Of a stretch of 64,000 bases of DNA, positions 1-8,028 are shown in pieces (the first letter of the stretch is position 1; each line of letters opens with the position of its first letter). This stretch comes from Sphingomonadales bacterium (GTDB lineage Bacteria > Pseudomonadota > Alphaproteobacteria > Sphingomonadales > Sphingomonadaceae). The notes under the pieces are model-generated. The model did no database searches. It was not told the origin of the DNA and saw only the letters and a program-made list of their open reading frames with translations. Made by a program: the position numbers and the translations under genes. The stretch lies in assembly GCA_016721875.1 (NCBI GenBank), contig JADKHG010000008.1, positions 62,001 through 126,000 on the forward strand, in the 5' to 3' direction.

Positions 1-1
1 G

Positions 2-517
2 CTGATGCTGGCTGGATGCGGCGGAACGGGTGATAGCAGCGACGCTGGCGCTTCCAACGAAGGCACGGTAGCGATCGCTGGCTGGGACGCGACCAATGCC
101 TGCGCTTTGCTCGACAAAGATGCCGTCGGTGCCGCGTTGAACGACAAAGTGACAGAGGCGACCGTTGCCCTCGTAAATCATGCATCGGGGGCAAATGCTG
201 CTACCTCGGAATGCACCTATATGCTGGAAAGCGGCGGCAGGGCTTCACTGATGACACGCAACTCACCTATTGCCGATAACACGGACGAAGCAATAAAATT
301 GGCACACAACGCTACTCAGGAATCAGTTTCGGCATTCACCGACAAAAAGGTCGAGGATATACCGGGGCTTGGCAAGGCGGCCTTCTTTGTTCCCGGTATC
401 AACCAGCTGAATGTCTTCATCGACGACAAACGCTTTGCCATCCTGACCATCAGCAGCGCCTCCAATGAAAGCGCAAAAGCAACAGCAGTGGCGCTTTTCG
501 GGAAGATTAGGATCTGA
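2..517 (+). CDS. Partial lipoprotein of unknown function, 5' end outside the window
   Basis: The frame is open from the window edge and begins with the residues LMLAGCGG. L-A-G-C is a classic lipobox, so the hydrophobic signal segment and the true start lie upstream of base 1. About 170 residues follow. The mature part starts with a Ser/Gly/Asp-rich linker and then a segment with NACALLDKDAV and a second Cys in SECTYML, a pattern seen in small secreted lipoproteins with one disulfide. No family is recognised with certainty. It is probably anchored to the outer or inner membrane by its lipidated Cys. The 3' end is intact, with the stop at 515-517. Confidence 0.7.
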   Translation: MMLAGCGGTGDSSDAGASNEGTVAIAGWDATNACALLDKDAVGAALNDKVTEATVALVNHASGANAATSECTYMLESGGRASLMTRNSPIADNTDEAIKLAHNATQESVSAFTDKKVEDIPGLGKAAFFVPGINQLNVFIDDKRFAILTISSASNESAKATAVALFGKIRI

Positions 518-1342
518 TTATAATTGGTTGATGAAACGCTGTAACCGTACTGCATTTATCTCAAATCATTGATCCCGATAGTAGGAATTGAACCTATAAC
601 CTTCAGGCTCTCAGATTGCCGCATCGTCAGAATGCCGATTTATCCGCTGAACGCGCTTTGGTGGCAACGCGGTAAAGTGAGCTAAAAATCGCGCTAATTG
701 CCATTCGATATCAAGTTTCGGCCACTCCAAGCAGATAGCCAATTTGGGCTGCTAATGAAACGCATTTGGCGAGGTCAATGCTGGCTATGCCGACTGCCTG
801 CATCGCACGCCAAACCGATCTTAGCCGTTTCTACAGACATCAATTCCCTCACAAATTCGTTCAACAATCATCGAGCAAGGTTTCAGAAAGCGGCCAGCAG
901 CTGCAATAGACACGGCCAAATGAACGGCCGCTTATGATCAATCAACTGGAGCCCCCCGAACGGCCTCTTTCAGGGGCGCCGATTGGGATTGCGGACATTC
1001 TGAAAGGTGAACTGGCACGTCCGCTGCGCGCCCTCATCGCTTTTTCTCCGAATGGCTTCGAAATCGCATCACAGACTAGGAGACAGCTTTCACGACCGGA
1101 CGAGGTTCTTTCATTGTGAGAGTCCGCGCCTCCAAATTCGCGATCACATGCGGTAGCTATACGGTCTGAGAAGCGAAATAGTCGAGTCTCGAGACCGGCT
1201 CCAGAATGCGTGTTCTATGTCGTCGCGCGCGATCATGGCTGAAACGCACGATTCTGCACATGTGTTCGTCAAGATATTGCCTTCCTCCCATGGCTTATCG
1301 CAAGGTCGCAAATGTCGTTGGCAAACCTCTGCACTATCACCG
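518..1342. other. Gene-poor stretch, probably decayed DNA
   Basis: No convincing gene is visible in these 825 bases. Short open frames at 698-937 (+) and 934-1119 (+) resemble no protein I recognise and lack good ribosome binding sites. On the minus strand near 570-640 there is a sequence like the 3' half of a tRNA, with a T-loop of the type TTCAATT. No matching 5' half with a pairing acceptor strand is present. Such 3' tRNA fragments can mark old integration sites, but this is only a suggestion. Confidence 0.4.
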
Positions 1343-2125
1343 CTAGACCTTCGGCTTCAGGCCGATATGTAGCGCCGCGATCCCGCCCATCAGGTTTTCG
1401 TAAGTCACATGCGCGTACACGGCATCCTGCATCATCGATTTGAACGTTACCTGGTCAGGGTGCATTTTTATCGATTCGACAAGGTAACGATAGGGCTTAC
1501 AATTCCCGACGAGGATCTGCCCAAAGGTCGGCCATAGCCTCGAATAGGCATTCGCCATCATTTGCAATGGCCTAGACGTGGGCCTTGAAAACTCGATGAT
1601 CGTCAGCTGTCCACCGGGTTTTAGCACCCGCAATATCTCCCGCTGGGCTTGCTCCTTGTCTGTGAAGTTACGGATTCCATAGCCGATGGTAACGGCGTCA
1701 AAGCTATTGTCCGCAAACTGCAAATTCTCAGCGTCTGCCTGAAGAAACGTCATATTATTGGGTATGTCAGCCTTTGAAAGGCGTGCGCGCCCTGCCTTCA
1801 GCATCTGTTCGTTGATATCACTATGAACGACAATACCCTGCGGGCCGACACGTCTGCTGATCAGGCGAGACAAGTCGCCAGTGCCCGCCGCAATATCAAG
1901 CACCTTGGACCCCGGCTTGATGTTGCTCGCCTGGATCGCATACCATTTAACGAGCCGATGGGTACCCAGCGACATGACATCGTTCATCATGTCATATTTC
2001 GCCGAAATGGCATCGAAGACCTCGGCGATCCGTTCGGCCTTTTCATCGACGCCGACCGTTTCAAACCCAAAATGCGTAGTCCGGGCACCATCCATTTCGT
2101 TGTATTTCTTGATGGTCATTTGCAT
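1343..2125 (-). CDS. ubiE: UbiE/COQ5-type class I methyltransferase
   Basis: The product (about 260 aa) matches the ubiquinone/menaquinone C-methyltransferase family along its length. It has an N-terminal VFDAISAKYDMMND segment, the SAM motif VLDIAAGTGDLS, an acidic DAENL motif after the fourth strand, GYGIRNF, and LKPGGQLTIIEF. The family methylates the benzoquinol ring in ubiquinone synthesis in the cytosol. I chose the ATG at 2125, which follows an AGAGG about ten bases upstream; ATG at 2119 is also possible. It lies 34 nt downstream of a MAPEG-family gene on the same strand, not with ubiB or coaBC, and in a sparse region. It may therefore be a second or accessory copy. Whether another ubiE exists cannot be seen here. 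Confidence 0.85.
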   Translation of the reverse strand: MQMTIKKYNEMDGARTTHFGFETVGVDEKAERIAEVFDAISAKYDMMNDVMSLGTHRLVKWYAIQASNIKPGSKVLDIAAGTGDLSRLISRRVGPQGIVVHSDINEQMLKAGRARLSKADIPNNMTFLQADAENLQFADNSFDAVTIGYGIRNFTDKEQAQREILRVLKPGGQLTIIEFSRPTSRPLQMMANAYSRLWPTFGQILVGNCKPYRYLVESIKMHPDQVTFKSMMQDAVYAHVTYENLMGGIAALHIGLKPKV

Positions 2126-2165
2126 TCCCAATCGACCTCTTTCGTTCCAGTATTCCCAACAGGTG

Positions 2166-2558
2166 TCAGTTGAAGAGCTGGACCAAAATCAGCGCGCCGC
2201 CGCCCCAGGCACCGAACCAAGCGAGTGTCCGGAAGTATTTCACGCCCGCGACATAGGCACCCAGGTGGATCACTCTCCCCCAGAAGAAGATGGAAGCCCC
2301 CAGAGCGGTCTCCGCGTTGGCGCTGCCCGAGATTTGCGCAGCCAGCACCAGAATTGCGAAAGGTATAAGGTTTTCAACCAGATTGGCATGGGCCTGAACC
2401 GCCCTTTGCGTCCACGCCGGAACATCCAGCGGGGTCTCGCGATTGCCGGCTGCCCATGCAAATCCTCCGGGCTGCATGAAGCGACCCGCGCCGTATATGA
2501 GGGGGATGCCAAGGCACAGCAGCGCAGTGGCGACAAGCATGAAAACATCTTTGGTCAT
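2166..2558 (-). CDS. MAPEG-family small membrane protein
   Basis: The 130-residue protein has about four hydrophobic segments: an N-terminal LVATALLCLGIPLIY, a central NLIPFAILVLAAQISG, then FFWGRVIHLGAYVAG and a C-terminal hydrophobic end. The pattern RAVQAHANLVENLIPF is the signature stretch of the MAPEG family (membrane proteins of eicosanoid and glutathione metabolism); bacterial members are mostly uncharacterised. A much longer open frame extends upstream, but the homology starts at the Met at 2558. It is probably co-transcribed with the downstream ubiE-like gene and is divergent from the AraC-like gene at 2670. Confidence 0.8.
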   Translation of the reverse strand: MTKDVFMLVATALLCLGIPLIYGAGRFMQPGGFAWAAGNRETPLDVPAWTQRAVQAHANLVENLIPFAILVLAAQISGSANAETALGASIFFWGRVIHLGAYVAGVKYFRTLAWFGAWGGGALILVQLFN

Positions 2559-2669
2559 TCTGACGAGTCCTGTAGAAATCGATATGTCCTGCAAGCTCGC
2601 GCTTCTCGCAAACCCCGACCCGCGCCAGTCCTGCACTGGCGTGGCGGATAAGAATAGAATTGAAACGAC

Positions 2670-3577
2670 ATGACTGACCTGAGCAAAGTCGGCGCATTTG
2701 CCATAGATAGAGGTCGCGATCACTCGGCGTATGCGCTGCGACCGCGCCCTTCGCTCGGCAATGAAATCTTTGCGGCCTTCATTCGCGACACACGCAAGCT
2801 GGATTTGCAGCCCCGGCAAAGGTTCAGCTTCTACCCCGCTTTTCCGTTCTGCGTTGTCAACTGGATCTTCGATGGCGCTGCTTACGAAGTTGCTGGATGC
2901 GACGCAGATGTTGACCTGGGCACGGTTCAGCCTCTGCCGAAAGTCTATTTTTGTGGCCCCCGGACGAAGCCGGCGATCCTCTGGAACCCGGGCAAGACTG
3001 TCGTCCTGTCCGTTGGATTTTACCCTCATGCGATTGCAGCGTTGACACACAGTGACGTGGCCGAGCTTGTCGACGTAACAGCGCCTGCCAGTGCAATCTT
3101 GGGAAAGGATATTGCCGCAATCTGTGCCAGCGTCGCAAAAGCCGCCGACCCGGAAGTCGCTTTCGCGCTATTGCAGGACGAACTTGTCCAGCGGGCAACC
3201 ATGTCGCCTCCAATCTCATTACCGGGCGAGGCAGACCGCGTCCGCGCGTGGGAACCGGCCATCGCGCTCGAAGCCGCAGGACCGCCTGGCACAAGGAGCA
3301 AGCGCCAGATCGAGCGCCGCATCAAGCAATGGACCGGACATGCACGGCGCGGCCTCGCAATGTACTTGCGCGCGGAGCAATTCTTCGAACAGGCGCTCTT
3401 GGCGGGATCGCAAGAACCGCCTTGGTCGGGGTTGCCCATGACTTGTGATTTTCGGATCAGTCGCACATGATCCGTGACACAAAACGCCTCACGGGATTCA
3501 CGCCAAGGGCGCTCTATCGCCGTCTCGATGAAGAACCATTCTGGTGCTATCGTGTGTTGGGTGGTCTGTTGGCTTAG
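2670..3577 (+). pseudogene. AraC-family regulator, frame broken in the C-terminal helix-turn-helix
   Basis: The N-terminal 180 residues look like the sensor part of a short AraC-type regulator (RPRPSLGNEIFAAF, a PAFPFCVVNWIFDG strand pair, ILWNPGKTVVLSVG). The DNA-binding domain begins around RSKRQIERRIKQWTG. Near 3430-3455 the frame is lost. The typical ending (AHD, then FSDQSHMIRDTKRLTGFTP and ALYRRLDEEPFWCYRVLGG) is found downstream in another frame, ending at the TAG at 3575-3577, with a stop where Cys-Gly is expected. At least one net shift plus two compensating indels are needed. Either the gene is decaying or the sequence is wrong here. It is divergent from the MAPEG/ubiE pair, which it might have regulated. 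Confidence 0.75.
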
Positions 3578-3885
3578 AATTGCGGTTACACGTTGCAATT
3601 GCTGGATCCAAATAGATTTGTCGGCGACAATTTTGGTTCCATTCCGTTGACAGCGGGAATTCCGGGCGGTCGGTAATTGCTTTTCGATTGCGCAAAGCGG
3701 GCAGTGCACAACCGGCCCCAGTCGGAATATGTATCGTTGCGCGAATGTGCGGCCGTTTTCGAAAGCCAAGCGAAGCGCTGCGAAGGTCTGCTATGGCTGC
3801 GATGCTCGCCACCGGGCAAAATAATCCATCGGCGACTAAGGTTGGGAGGCGGTGCGATTCTGGCGCGACCTTCAAAATATGTGCT
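3578..3885. other. No gene recognised
   Basis: Between the end of the AraC-like gene and the AlpA-like gene, no frame on either strand gives a recognisable protein. Overlapping short frames exist on both strands but show no family signature and no strong ribosome binding site. Confidence 0.4.
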
Positions 3886-4065
3886 TCAGCGATCTTTGAG
3901 CCATTCTTCAACTTCCGCCAAATCCCAATCCAAGCAGCGCGGGGAAAGATTGAAGCGGTGCGAGAACTCGCCTCGTTTTTGCATCTCGAAGGCCGTCCGG
4001 GCAGCAAGCGGCACTATCAACCGAAGTTCGTGCCACCTGATCGTTTGAGTCAGCCCAGATAGCAC
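3886..4065 (-). CDS. Small AlpA-like helix-turn-helix protein
   Basis: A short minus-strand frame of about 59 codons shows the AlpA/excisionase-type winged helix pattern. It starts with LRLIVPLAARTAFEMQKRG, continues with EFSHRFNLSPRC and ends with LDWDLAEVEEWLKDR just before the stop at 3886. The closing W-D-x-x-E-V-x-x-W-L is diagnostic of AlpA-type regulators of prophages and integrative islands, which often control integrase or excision. The helix 'R-T-A-F-E-M' replaces the usual 'R-T-T-I-Y-E-M'. The start is uncertain: GTG at 4065 is the first candidate, and the frame stays open upstream. No integrase is visible beside it, so it looks like a leftover of a mobile element. Confidence 0.6.
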   Translation of the reverse strand: MLSGLTQTIRWHELRLIVPLAARTAFEMQKRGEFSHRFNLSPRCLDWDLAEVEEWLKDR

Positions 4066-4300
4066 CGTCGCTGGACCAGCGCGAGTATTGGCACGTCCGC
4101 CGTTGCCATCGTTAAATCGCTATGCATTATGGGTTCTTGCACGCTTTGGTTTGCATACCATAATTCCTCTCCTTCTTTGACAGAGGAGGCAGTAATGGCG
4201 AACTGGTTCCCTAAATCGTTCTTGCAAAATGACGGTCATCCGCGAATCGACGGGCGGCTGCTCGCCTGCCTAATTTGCCAAAACCGCTCGCGCAACTCTC
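4066..4300. other. Mostly empty, one weak plus-strand start with a strong Shine-Dalgarno
   Basis: An ATG at 4195 (+) is preceded by GAGGAGG at 4184-4190 and opens a frame beginning MANWFPKSFLQNDGHPRIDG. The frame soon runs antisense into the asparaginase gene and resembles no known protein. I see this as a truncated or spurious gene and do not call it as a CDS. Confidence 0.3.
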
Positions 4301-4797
4301 TCACGGCAAAGCGACAAACTTCCCAGCGTCCCTATCTTTGCGCACCTTCAGCCCGTCAAATACCTGCCCGCTCATCGCGATCCACACGCCCGCCGGGGCG
4401 ACCTGCGCCGTTGCAAAGGCCATGCCGAGGTTGAAATTGGCGTCGGTCTCGGCAAAGCGGGCGGGGGATAGCGCTCCGGTCAGGACGATGGTTTGCCCGG
4501 CACTGCGGCGGCCAGCACCTTCGCGGTTTCGGTCATGGTGTCGGTGCCATGGGTGATGACGATGCGGTTTTCAGGTGCCTCGCGCGCGGCACTGGCGACG
4601 GAAAGCCGGTCGGCATCGGTCAGCTCAAGGCTGTCCTTGCGCATCAGCTCGACAAGGCGGAAGGGCAGCGCCACCCGCGCTTCCTTGAGCAATGCCGGAA
4701 TGCCGCTGTCGACAATCTGATATTCGGACAGCGCGTCGAAATAATTTTTGTCGATCGTGCCGCCGGTGGTGAGGATGAGGATACCAGTGTCTGCCAT
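4301..4797 (-). pseudogene. Short asparaginase-domain protein with a one-base frameshift
   Basis: The protein opens with ILILTTGGTIDKNYFDALSE, the first catalytic Thr motif of the asparaginase family, and later has VITHGTDTMTETAK, the second motif (Thr-Asp). The frame then ends early after AAAVPGKPSS. If one A is added to the AAA run near 4492, the reading continues as KTIVLTGALSPARFAETDAN and ends with SGQVFDGLKVRKDRDAGKF before the stop at 4301. The restored protein has about 165 residues, the usual length of the small single-domain asparaginase-like proteins of sphingomonads. The break is in a homopolymer and may be a sequencing error. Start chosen at MADTG (4797). It follows the TetR gene on the same strand. 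Confidence 0.8.
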
Positions 4798-4856
4798 GGC
4801 AACGCGCATAGCCGATGCAGCGCATCAGGCAAAGGCCAGCGTCTGACTCCGATCCC

Positions 4857-5522
4857 TCAAGCAGCTTCGGCCAATGCCTCCAACTCCATCCGCCCGATGG
4901 CCGTGCGCAACCGATCTGCGGTGACGGGCTCCAGTGCGTGATCGAACAGGGTCAAATGTCGCAACAACGTCTTGCGCACCGCACCCGTCCCTTCAGCGGT
5001 TGGTTCACCCATTTCGCGAAAATGCTCCAGCCCATAACGCAGGATGATCGTCGCATTGATCGCCAGATCGCGCAGCTGCCCGCGCGGCCAGTCGAGCAGA
5101 CGGTGATCGACCAGAGCGGCAAGATGTTCCTCAAACTGGACGAAGCTTGCTTCCAGCCAATGCGGCGCTTGCGCAGAGATGCTTTCAACATGCTCGCCAT
5201 AGGTGGCCTGATCACGAAACAGGAAACGGAAGGTGCGGAATTCGTGCATGCACGTCTTAAGCAGCGCGACATAATCTTCAACACAGTCCGTCGCCATTCC
5301 TGGATGCAGTCGCAACCGCGCTGCTATACTGTCCGCATAATGCGCTGCGATCGCCTCGAGCAGCGCTCGCTTGGTCTTGAAATGATACCAGAGATTGCCC
5401 TCTGCCATGCCGAGATGAGAAGCGAGCGCGGCGGTGGTGACTTCGCCATAGCCGCGTTCGTTGAACAGCCGTCGAGCGGCTTCGACAATGCGATCCCGCG
5501 TTTTTAAGACCGGGGTTGCCAT
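4857..5522 (-). CDS. TetR-family transcriptional regulator
   Basis: 221 residues. The N-terminal DNA-binding domain is clear: TRDRIVEAARRLFNERGYGE, then VTTAALASHLGMAEGNLWYHFKTK, i.e. the three TetR helices with the recognition helix EGNLWYHF. The C-terminal half is a helical ligand-binding domain without a recognisable ligand class. Its ATG overlaps the stop of the upstream P450 gene by one base, so the two genes are one transcript. It probably binds the palindrome at 6793-6812 upstream of the P450 and represses the pair until an inducer binds. That target is inferred from position, not shown. Confidence 0.9.
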   Translation of the reverse strand: MATPVLKTRDRIVEAARRLFNERGYGEVTTAALASHLGMAEGNLWYHFKTKRALLEAIAAHYADSIAARLRLHPGMATDCVEDYVALLKTCMHEFRTFRFLFRDQATYGEHVESISAQAPHWLEASFVQFEEHLAALVDHRLLDWPRGQLRDLAINATIILRYGLEHFREMGEPTAEGTGAVRKTLLRHLTLFDHALEPVTADRLRTAIGRMELEALAEAA

Positions 5523-6772
5523 CAGTAATGCGATAGCTCAACCTGCATCGATTTAAAGCCATGGACGAAGCATTGCTCGACGCGTTCGGGCTCGCCGATC
5601 ACATTGACGCGCAGCCGCCTTTTGGCCATTTCCTCAAGCAAAATGTGCAATTGCAGCTCGGCGACACGCGCGCCGACACAGCGGTGGATGCCATAGCCGA
5701 ATGACAGGTGTCGGCGGGCATTTTCCCGGTCAACGCGGATGCTGTCGGCATCGTCAAACACGCTTTCGTCGCGATTGGCGGAGATATACCAGAGTACCAC
5801 CTTGTCGCCCTTTTTCATCGACACACCATCCACCTCGGTATCCTCCTGCACGGTGCGGCGCATATGGGCGAGCGGGGTTTGCCAACGGATGATTTCCTGC
5901 ACCGCATTGGGGATCAGATCGGGGTTTGCCTCCAGCTTGGCCCGTTCCTCCGGGAATTGCGACAGGGCATAGGCATAGGCCGACATGGTGTTGCGTGTGG
6001 TGTCATTGCCGCCCACGATCAGCAGGATCAGATTGCCGATAAATTCTTCCTGCGCCATCTGGCTCATCGCGTCCGATTGCAGCATGACCGAAATCAGGTC
6101 CTTGCCGGGATTGGCAATCCGCTGTTGCCAAAGTTCGGCAAATTTGGCTCCCATTTCGAACAGCAGTGTCTGGCGCGTCTCAATACCGTTGGGGCGAAAT
6201 AGCAATTCAATATCGCCGCTGGTATCGGACCAATGGGTCAGCTTGTGCCGTTCCGCCCATGGAAAATCGAACAATTTGGCAAGCATGCCGGTGGTGAGTT
6301 CGATCGAAACCTTTTCCACCCAGTCAAAGCGTTCACCAATGGGCAGCGAATCGAGCAGTTCACCGGTGCGCTGTTGCACTTCCGCTTTCATCGCCGCAAC
6401 TTCGCTCGGGCCGAAGGACGGGGCGACGGTCCGACGCTGGCCGGTGTGGCGTGGCGGGTCCATCGCGATGAACATCGGCATCCGGATTTCGCCTTCCATC
6501 AGCTTTTCCGGATCGAAGGCAACGGTAATGCCGCCATATTCCCAACTGGATGAGAATATTTTGGGTAGCGATTCGATGTAAATGATCGGCTTGTGCGTGG
6601 TGACCGACCAATAGGGGCCGAATTTGGAATCGGCGACATAATGGATCGGCGATTCCGCACGCAGCTTGCGAAAGGGTTCCTGCCAGCGGTCTTCGGAATA
6701 GAGTTCGGACCGCGTGACATCGAACGGGTCAATGGCGGGCGCAGCTGCGGTGACAGGGGACATTTCGTTCAT
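5522..6772 (-). CDS. Cytochrome P450, CYP153-like
   Basis: About 416 residues, a full-length soluble bacterial P450. The oxygen-binding I helix has GGNDTTRN, the K helix has EIIRW, and the heme loop is FGYGIHRCVG with the axial Cys near residue 365. The stretches MPMFIAMDPPRHTGQRRTV, VSIELTTGMLAKLFDFPW and HLSFGYGIHRC resemble CYP153 enzymes, which hydroxylate terminal carbons of alkanes and fatty acids. The exact substrate is unknown. No ferredoxin or ferredoxin reductase gene is adjacent, so electron partners must be encoded elsewhere. The ATG at 6772 (GTG at 6775 possible) has AGGAG about five bases upstream. It is co-transcribed with the TetR gene that follows. Confidence 0.92.
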   Translation of the reverse strand: MNEMSPVTAAAPAIDPFDVTRSELYSEDRWQEPFRKLRAESPIHYVADSKFGPYWSVTTHKPIIYIESLPKIFSSSWEYGGITVAFDPEKLMEGEIRMPMFIAMDPPRHTGQRRTVAPSFGPSEVAAMKAEVQQRTGELLDSLPIGERFDWVEKVSIELTTGMLAKLFDFPWAERHKLTHWSDTSGDIELLFRPNGIETRQTLLFEMGAKFAELWQQRIANPGKDLISVMLQSDAMSQMAQEEFIGNLILLIVGGNDTTRNTMSAYAYALSQFPEERAKLEANPDLIPNAVQEIIRWQTPLAHMRRTVQEDTEVDGVSMKKGDKVVLWYISANRDESVFDDADSIRVDRENARRHLSFGYGIHRCVGARVAELQLHILLEEMAKRRLRVNVIGEPERVEQCFVHGFKSMQVELSHY

Positions 6773-6792
6773 CACACTCTCCTGATGTTCAT

Positions 6793-6812
6793 TTTAGGGT
6801 AAATACCCTAAA
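6793..6812. promoter_or_regulatory. Perfect 9-bp inverted repeat, likely TetR operator
   Basis: TTTAGGGTA, two A, then TACCCTAAA: two 9-bp arms match perfectly. It lies about 20 bases upstream of the P450 start codon, where a promoter and its operator are expected. TetR-type dimers bind sites of this size and symmetry. The neighbouring TetR gene is the obvious candidate. Confidence 0.6.
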
Positions 6813-6843
6813 TTTCGCAAAAGGCAAGCTGTGATGGCCGGTG

Positions 6844-7221
6844 CTATCGCGGTAATCCTTCCACAAGCCAAAATCGTGCCTGCGAAGCGCGCCGGCGGAT
6901 CGGGGCTACTGCCTGATATTCAGGGGAATTGTAGAAAGCCTTTGCCTGATCAAAGCTGGGGAAGGCGACTATTGCGATCCGTCCCGCAGGTGGCGGACCC
7001 TCAAGCTGTTCAACCCTGCCACCTCGCGCGAGATATTTGCCGCCATATTTGGCCACAGCAGCGGTCGCGCCCGGCACATAGGCTTTATAGGCCTCAGCGT
7101 CGGTGACTTGAACCTCTGCGATGATATAGGCTTTAGGGGATTTCGCTGGCTTTGCCGCCGCATAACCGCCTGCTGCCGCCAATAAGGCGGTGGCCAACGT
7201 CCATCCGAAATGCACTCGCAT
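6844..7221 (-). CDS. DUF1330-like protein with signal peptide
   Basis: About 125 residues. The Met at 7221 (MRVHFGWTLATALLAAAGGY) gives a good export signal; an upstream frame extension looks non-coding. The mature part (AYIIAEVQVTDAEAYKAYVPG, IVAFPSFDQAKAFYNSPEYQ) is a ferredoxin-like alpha/beta fold of the DUF1330 type in the dimeric alpha-beta barrel group. Biochemical role unknown. Export of a DUF1330 domain is less common than the cytosolic form. It is divergent from the VOC gene at 7277 and tail-on to nothing obvious. Confidence 0.75.
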   Translation of the reverse strand: MRVHFGWTLATALLAAAGGYAAAKPAKSPKAYIIAEVQVTDAEAYKAYVPGATAAVAKYGGKYLARGGRVEQLEGPPPAGRIAIVAFPSFDQAKAFYNSPEYQAVAPIRRRASQARFWLVEGLPR

Positions 7222-7276
7222 ATTTGCCTCCCCAACCGTAATTGCTAGAGCGGATACCAACTACAAGGAGCGGCCA

Positions 7277-7681
7277 ATGTCCATCGACTATATCATGATC
7301 GGGTCGAACGACCTCGGGCGATCACGCGCCTTTTACGACGCAGTAATGCCGCATTTGGGCGGCACGCTGGCGCATGATTATGAAGGGATCACCTTTGGCT
7401 ATGCGATGGAGCATGGGGTGACGGTGTGGGTTGCGCGCCCGCATGATCGCGGGGCTGCGGTACCCGGCAATGGATCTATGCCCGGCTTTGGTTGTGCGAC
7501 CCGCGAGGCGGTCGATGCCGCGCATGCCGCCGCTTTGGCGAACGGAGGAACCAACGAAGGTGCTCCCGGTCCGAGGCCGATTTATGGCCCCGAATTTTAC
7601 GGCGGTTATGTCCGCGATCCCGATGGCAACAAGATGAGTTTCGTGCTCGCTGGAACTTCGGCAGAAGGAGGCAGCGAATGA
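7277..7681 (+). CDS. VOC-family (glyoxalase/bleomycin resistance) protein
   Basis: 134 residues with one vicinal-oxygen-chelate fold: IDYIMIGSNDLGRSRAFYDA at the N-terminus and the YGGYVRDPDGNKMSFV ending typical of this superfamily. Specific function cannot be assigned; small proteins of this type are often annotated as glyoxalase-like. The ATG at 7277 follows AAGGAG at 7265-7270. It overlaps the next gene by four bases (ATGA) and heads a four-gene run on the plus strand (VOC, ArsC-like, kinase, GDPD) in which every junction overlaps, so a single operon is very likely. Confidence 0.85.
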   Translation: MSIDYIMIGSNDLGRSRAFYDAVMPHLGGTLAHDYEGITFGYAMEHGVTVWVARPHDRGAAVPGNGSMPGFGCATREAVDAAHAAALANGGTNEGAPGPRPIYGPEFYGGYVRDPDGNKMSFVLAGTSAEGGSE

Positions 7682-8028
7682 ATGTGACCCTTTATGGCAT
7701 CCCCAATTGCGATACGGTGAAAAAGGCCCGCGTCTGGCTCGACGCGCAAGGGATCGGCTATGATTTCCACGATTATAAGAAAGCCGGTGCCGACGCAGGC
7801 AAGCTTGCCGCGTGGTGTGACGCCAAGGGGTGGGAGACAATCCTCAACCGCGCGGGTACGACCTTCAAGAAACTGCCTGATGCTGACAAGGCCGACTTGA
7901 CGCAAGCCAAGGCTATCAAGTTGATGCTCGACCAGCCGAGCATGATCAAGCGACCGGTGGTTGAATATCCCGGCGGCTTGCTCGTCGGTTTCAAGCTGCC
8001 CGAATGGGAGGCTGCGTTCGGCAAATGA
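7678..8028 (+). CDS. ArsC/Spx-family reductase-like protein (YffB type)
   Basis: 116 residues with the thioredoxin-like ArsC fold: TLYGIPNCDTVKKARVWL with a single N-terminal Cys, then FHDYKKAG and the conserved IKRPVVEYPGG near the C-terminus. A lone Cys and the PNCDTVKKA motif fit the YffB branch, thought to act as glutathione-dependent thiol reductases, rather than true arsenate reductase or Spx. It is cytosolic. It overlaps both the VOC gene upstream and the kinase gene downstream by four bases. Confidence 0.88.
   Translation: MNVTLYGIPNCDTVKKARVWLDAQGIGYDFHDYKKAGADAGKLAAWCDAKGWETILNRAGTTFKKLPDADKADLTQAKAIKLMLDQPSMIKRPVVEYPGGLLVGFKLPEWEAAFGK

Noticed and set aside
565..660. tRNA gene on the minus strand
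   Set aside because: The T arm and anticodon-like 3' part look right (GGTTCAATTCCT), but no 5' half pairs with the acceptor strand and the anticodon stem does not form. At best it is a 3' fragment left from an integration site.
698..1119. Two overlapping plus-strand frames of 79 and 61 codons
   Set aside because: No ribosome binding site of note, no protein family resemblance, and residue content typical of random reading.
3742..3780. MCGRF start resembling an SRAP/YedK peptidase
   Set aside because: Only the first five residues fit; the following sequence lacks the SRAP motifs, and the AlpA-like gene lies on the opposite strand just after it.
4195..4434. Plus-strand frame with a strong GAGGAGG ribosome site
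   Set aside because: The second half runs antisense to the asparaginase gene and the product resembles nothing. Possibly a truncated gene but not supportable.
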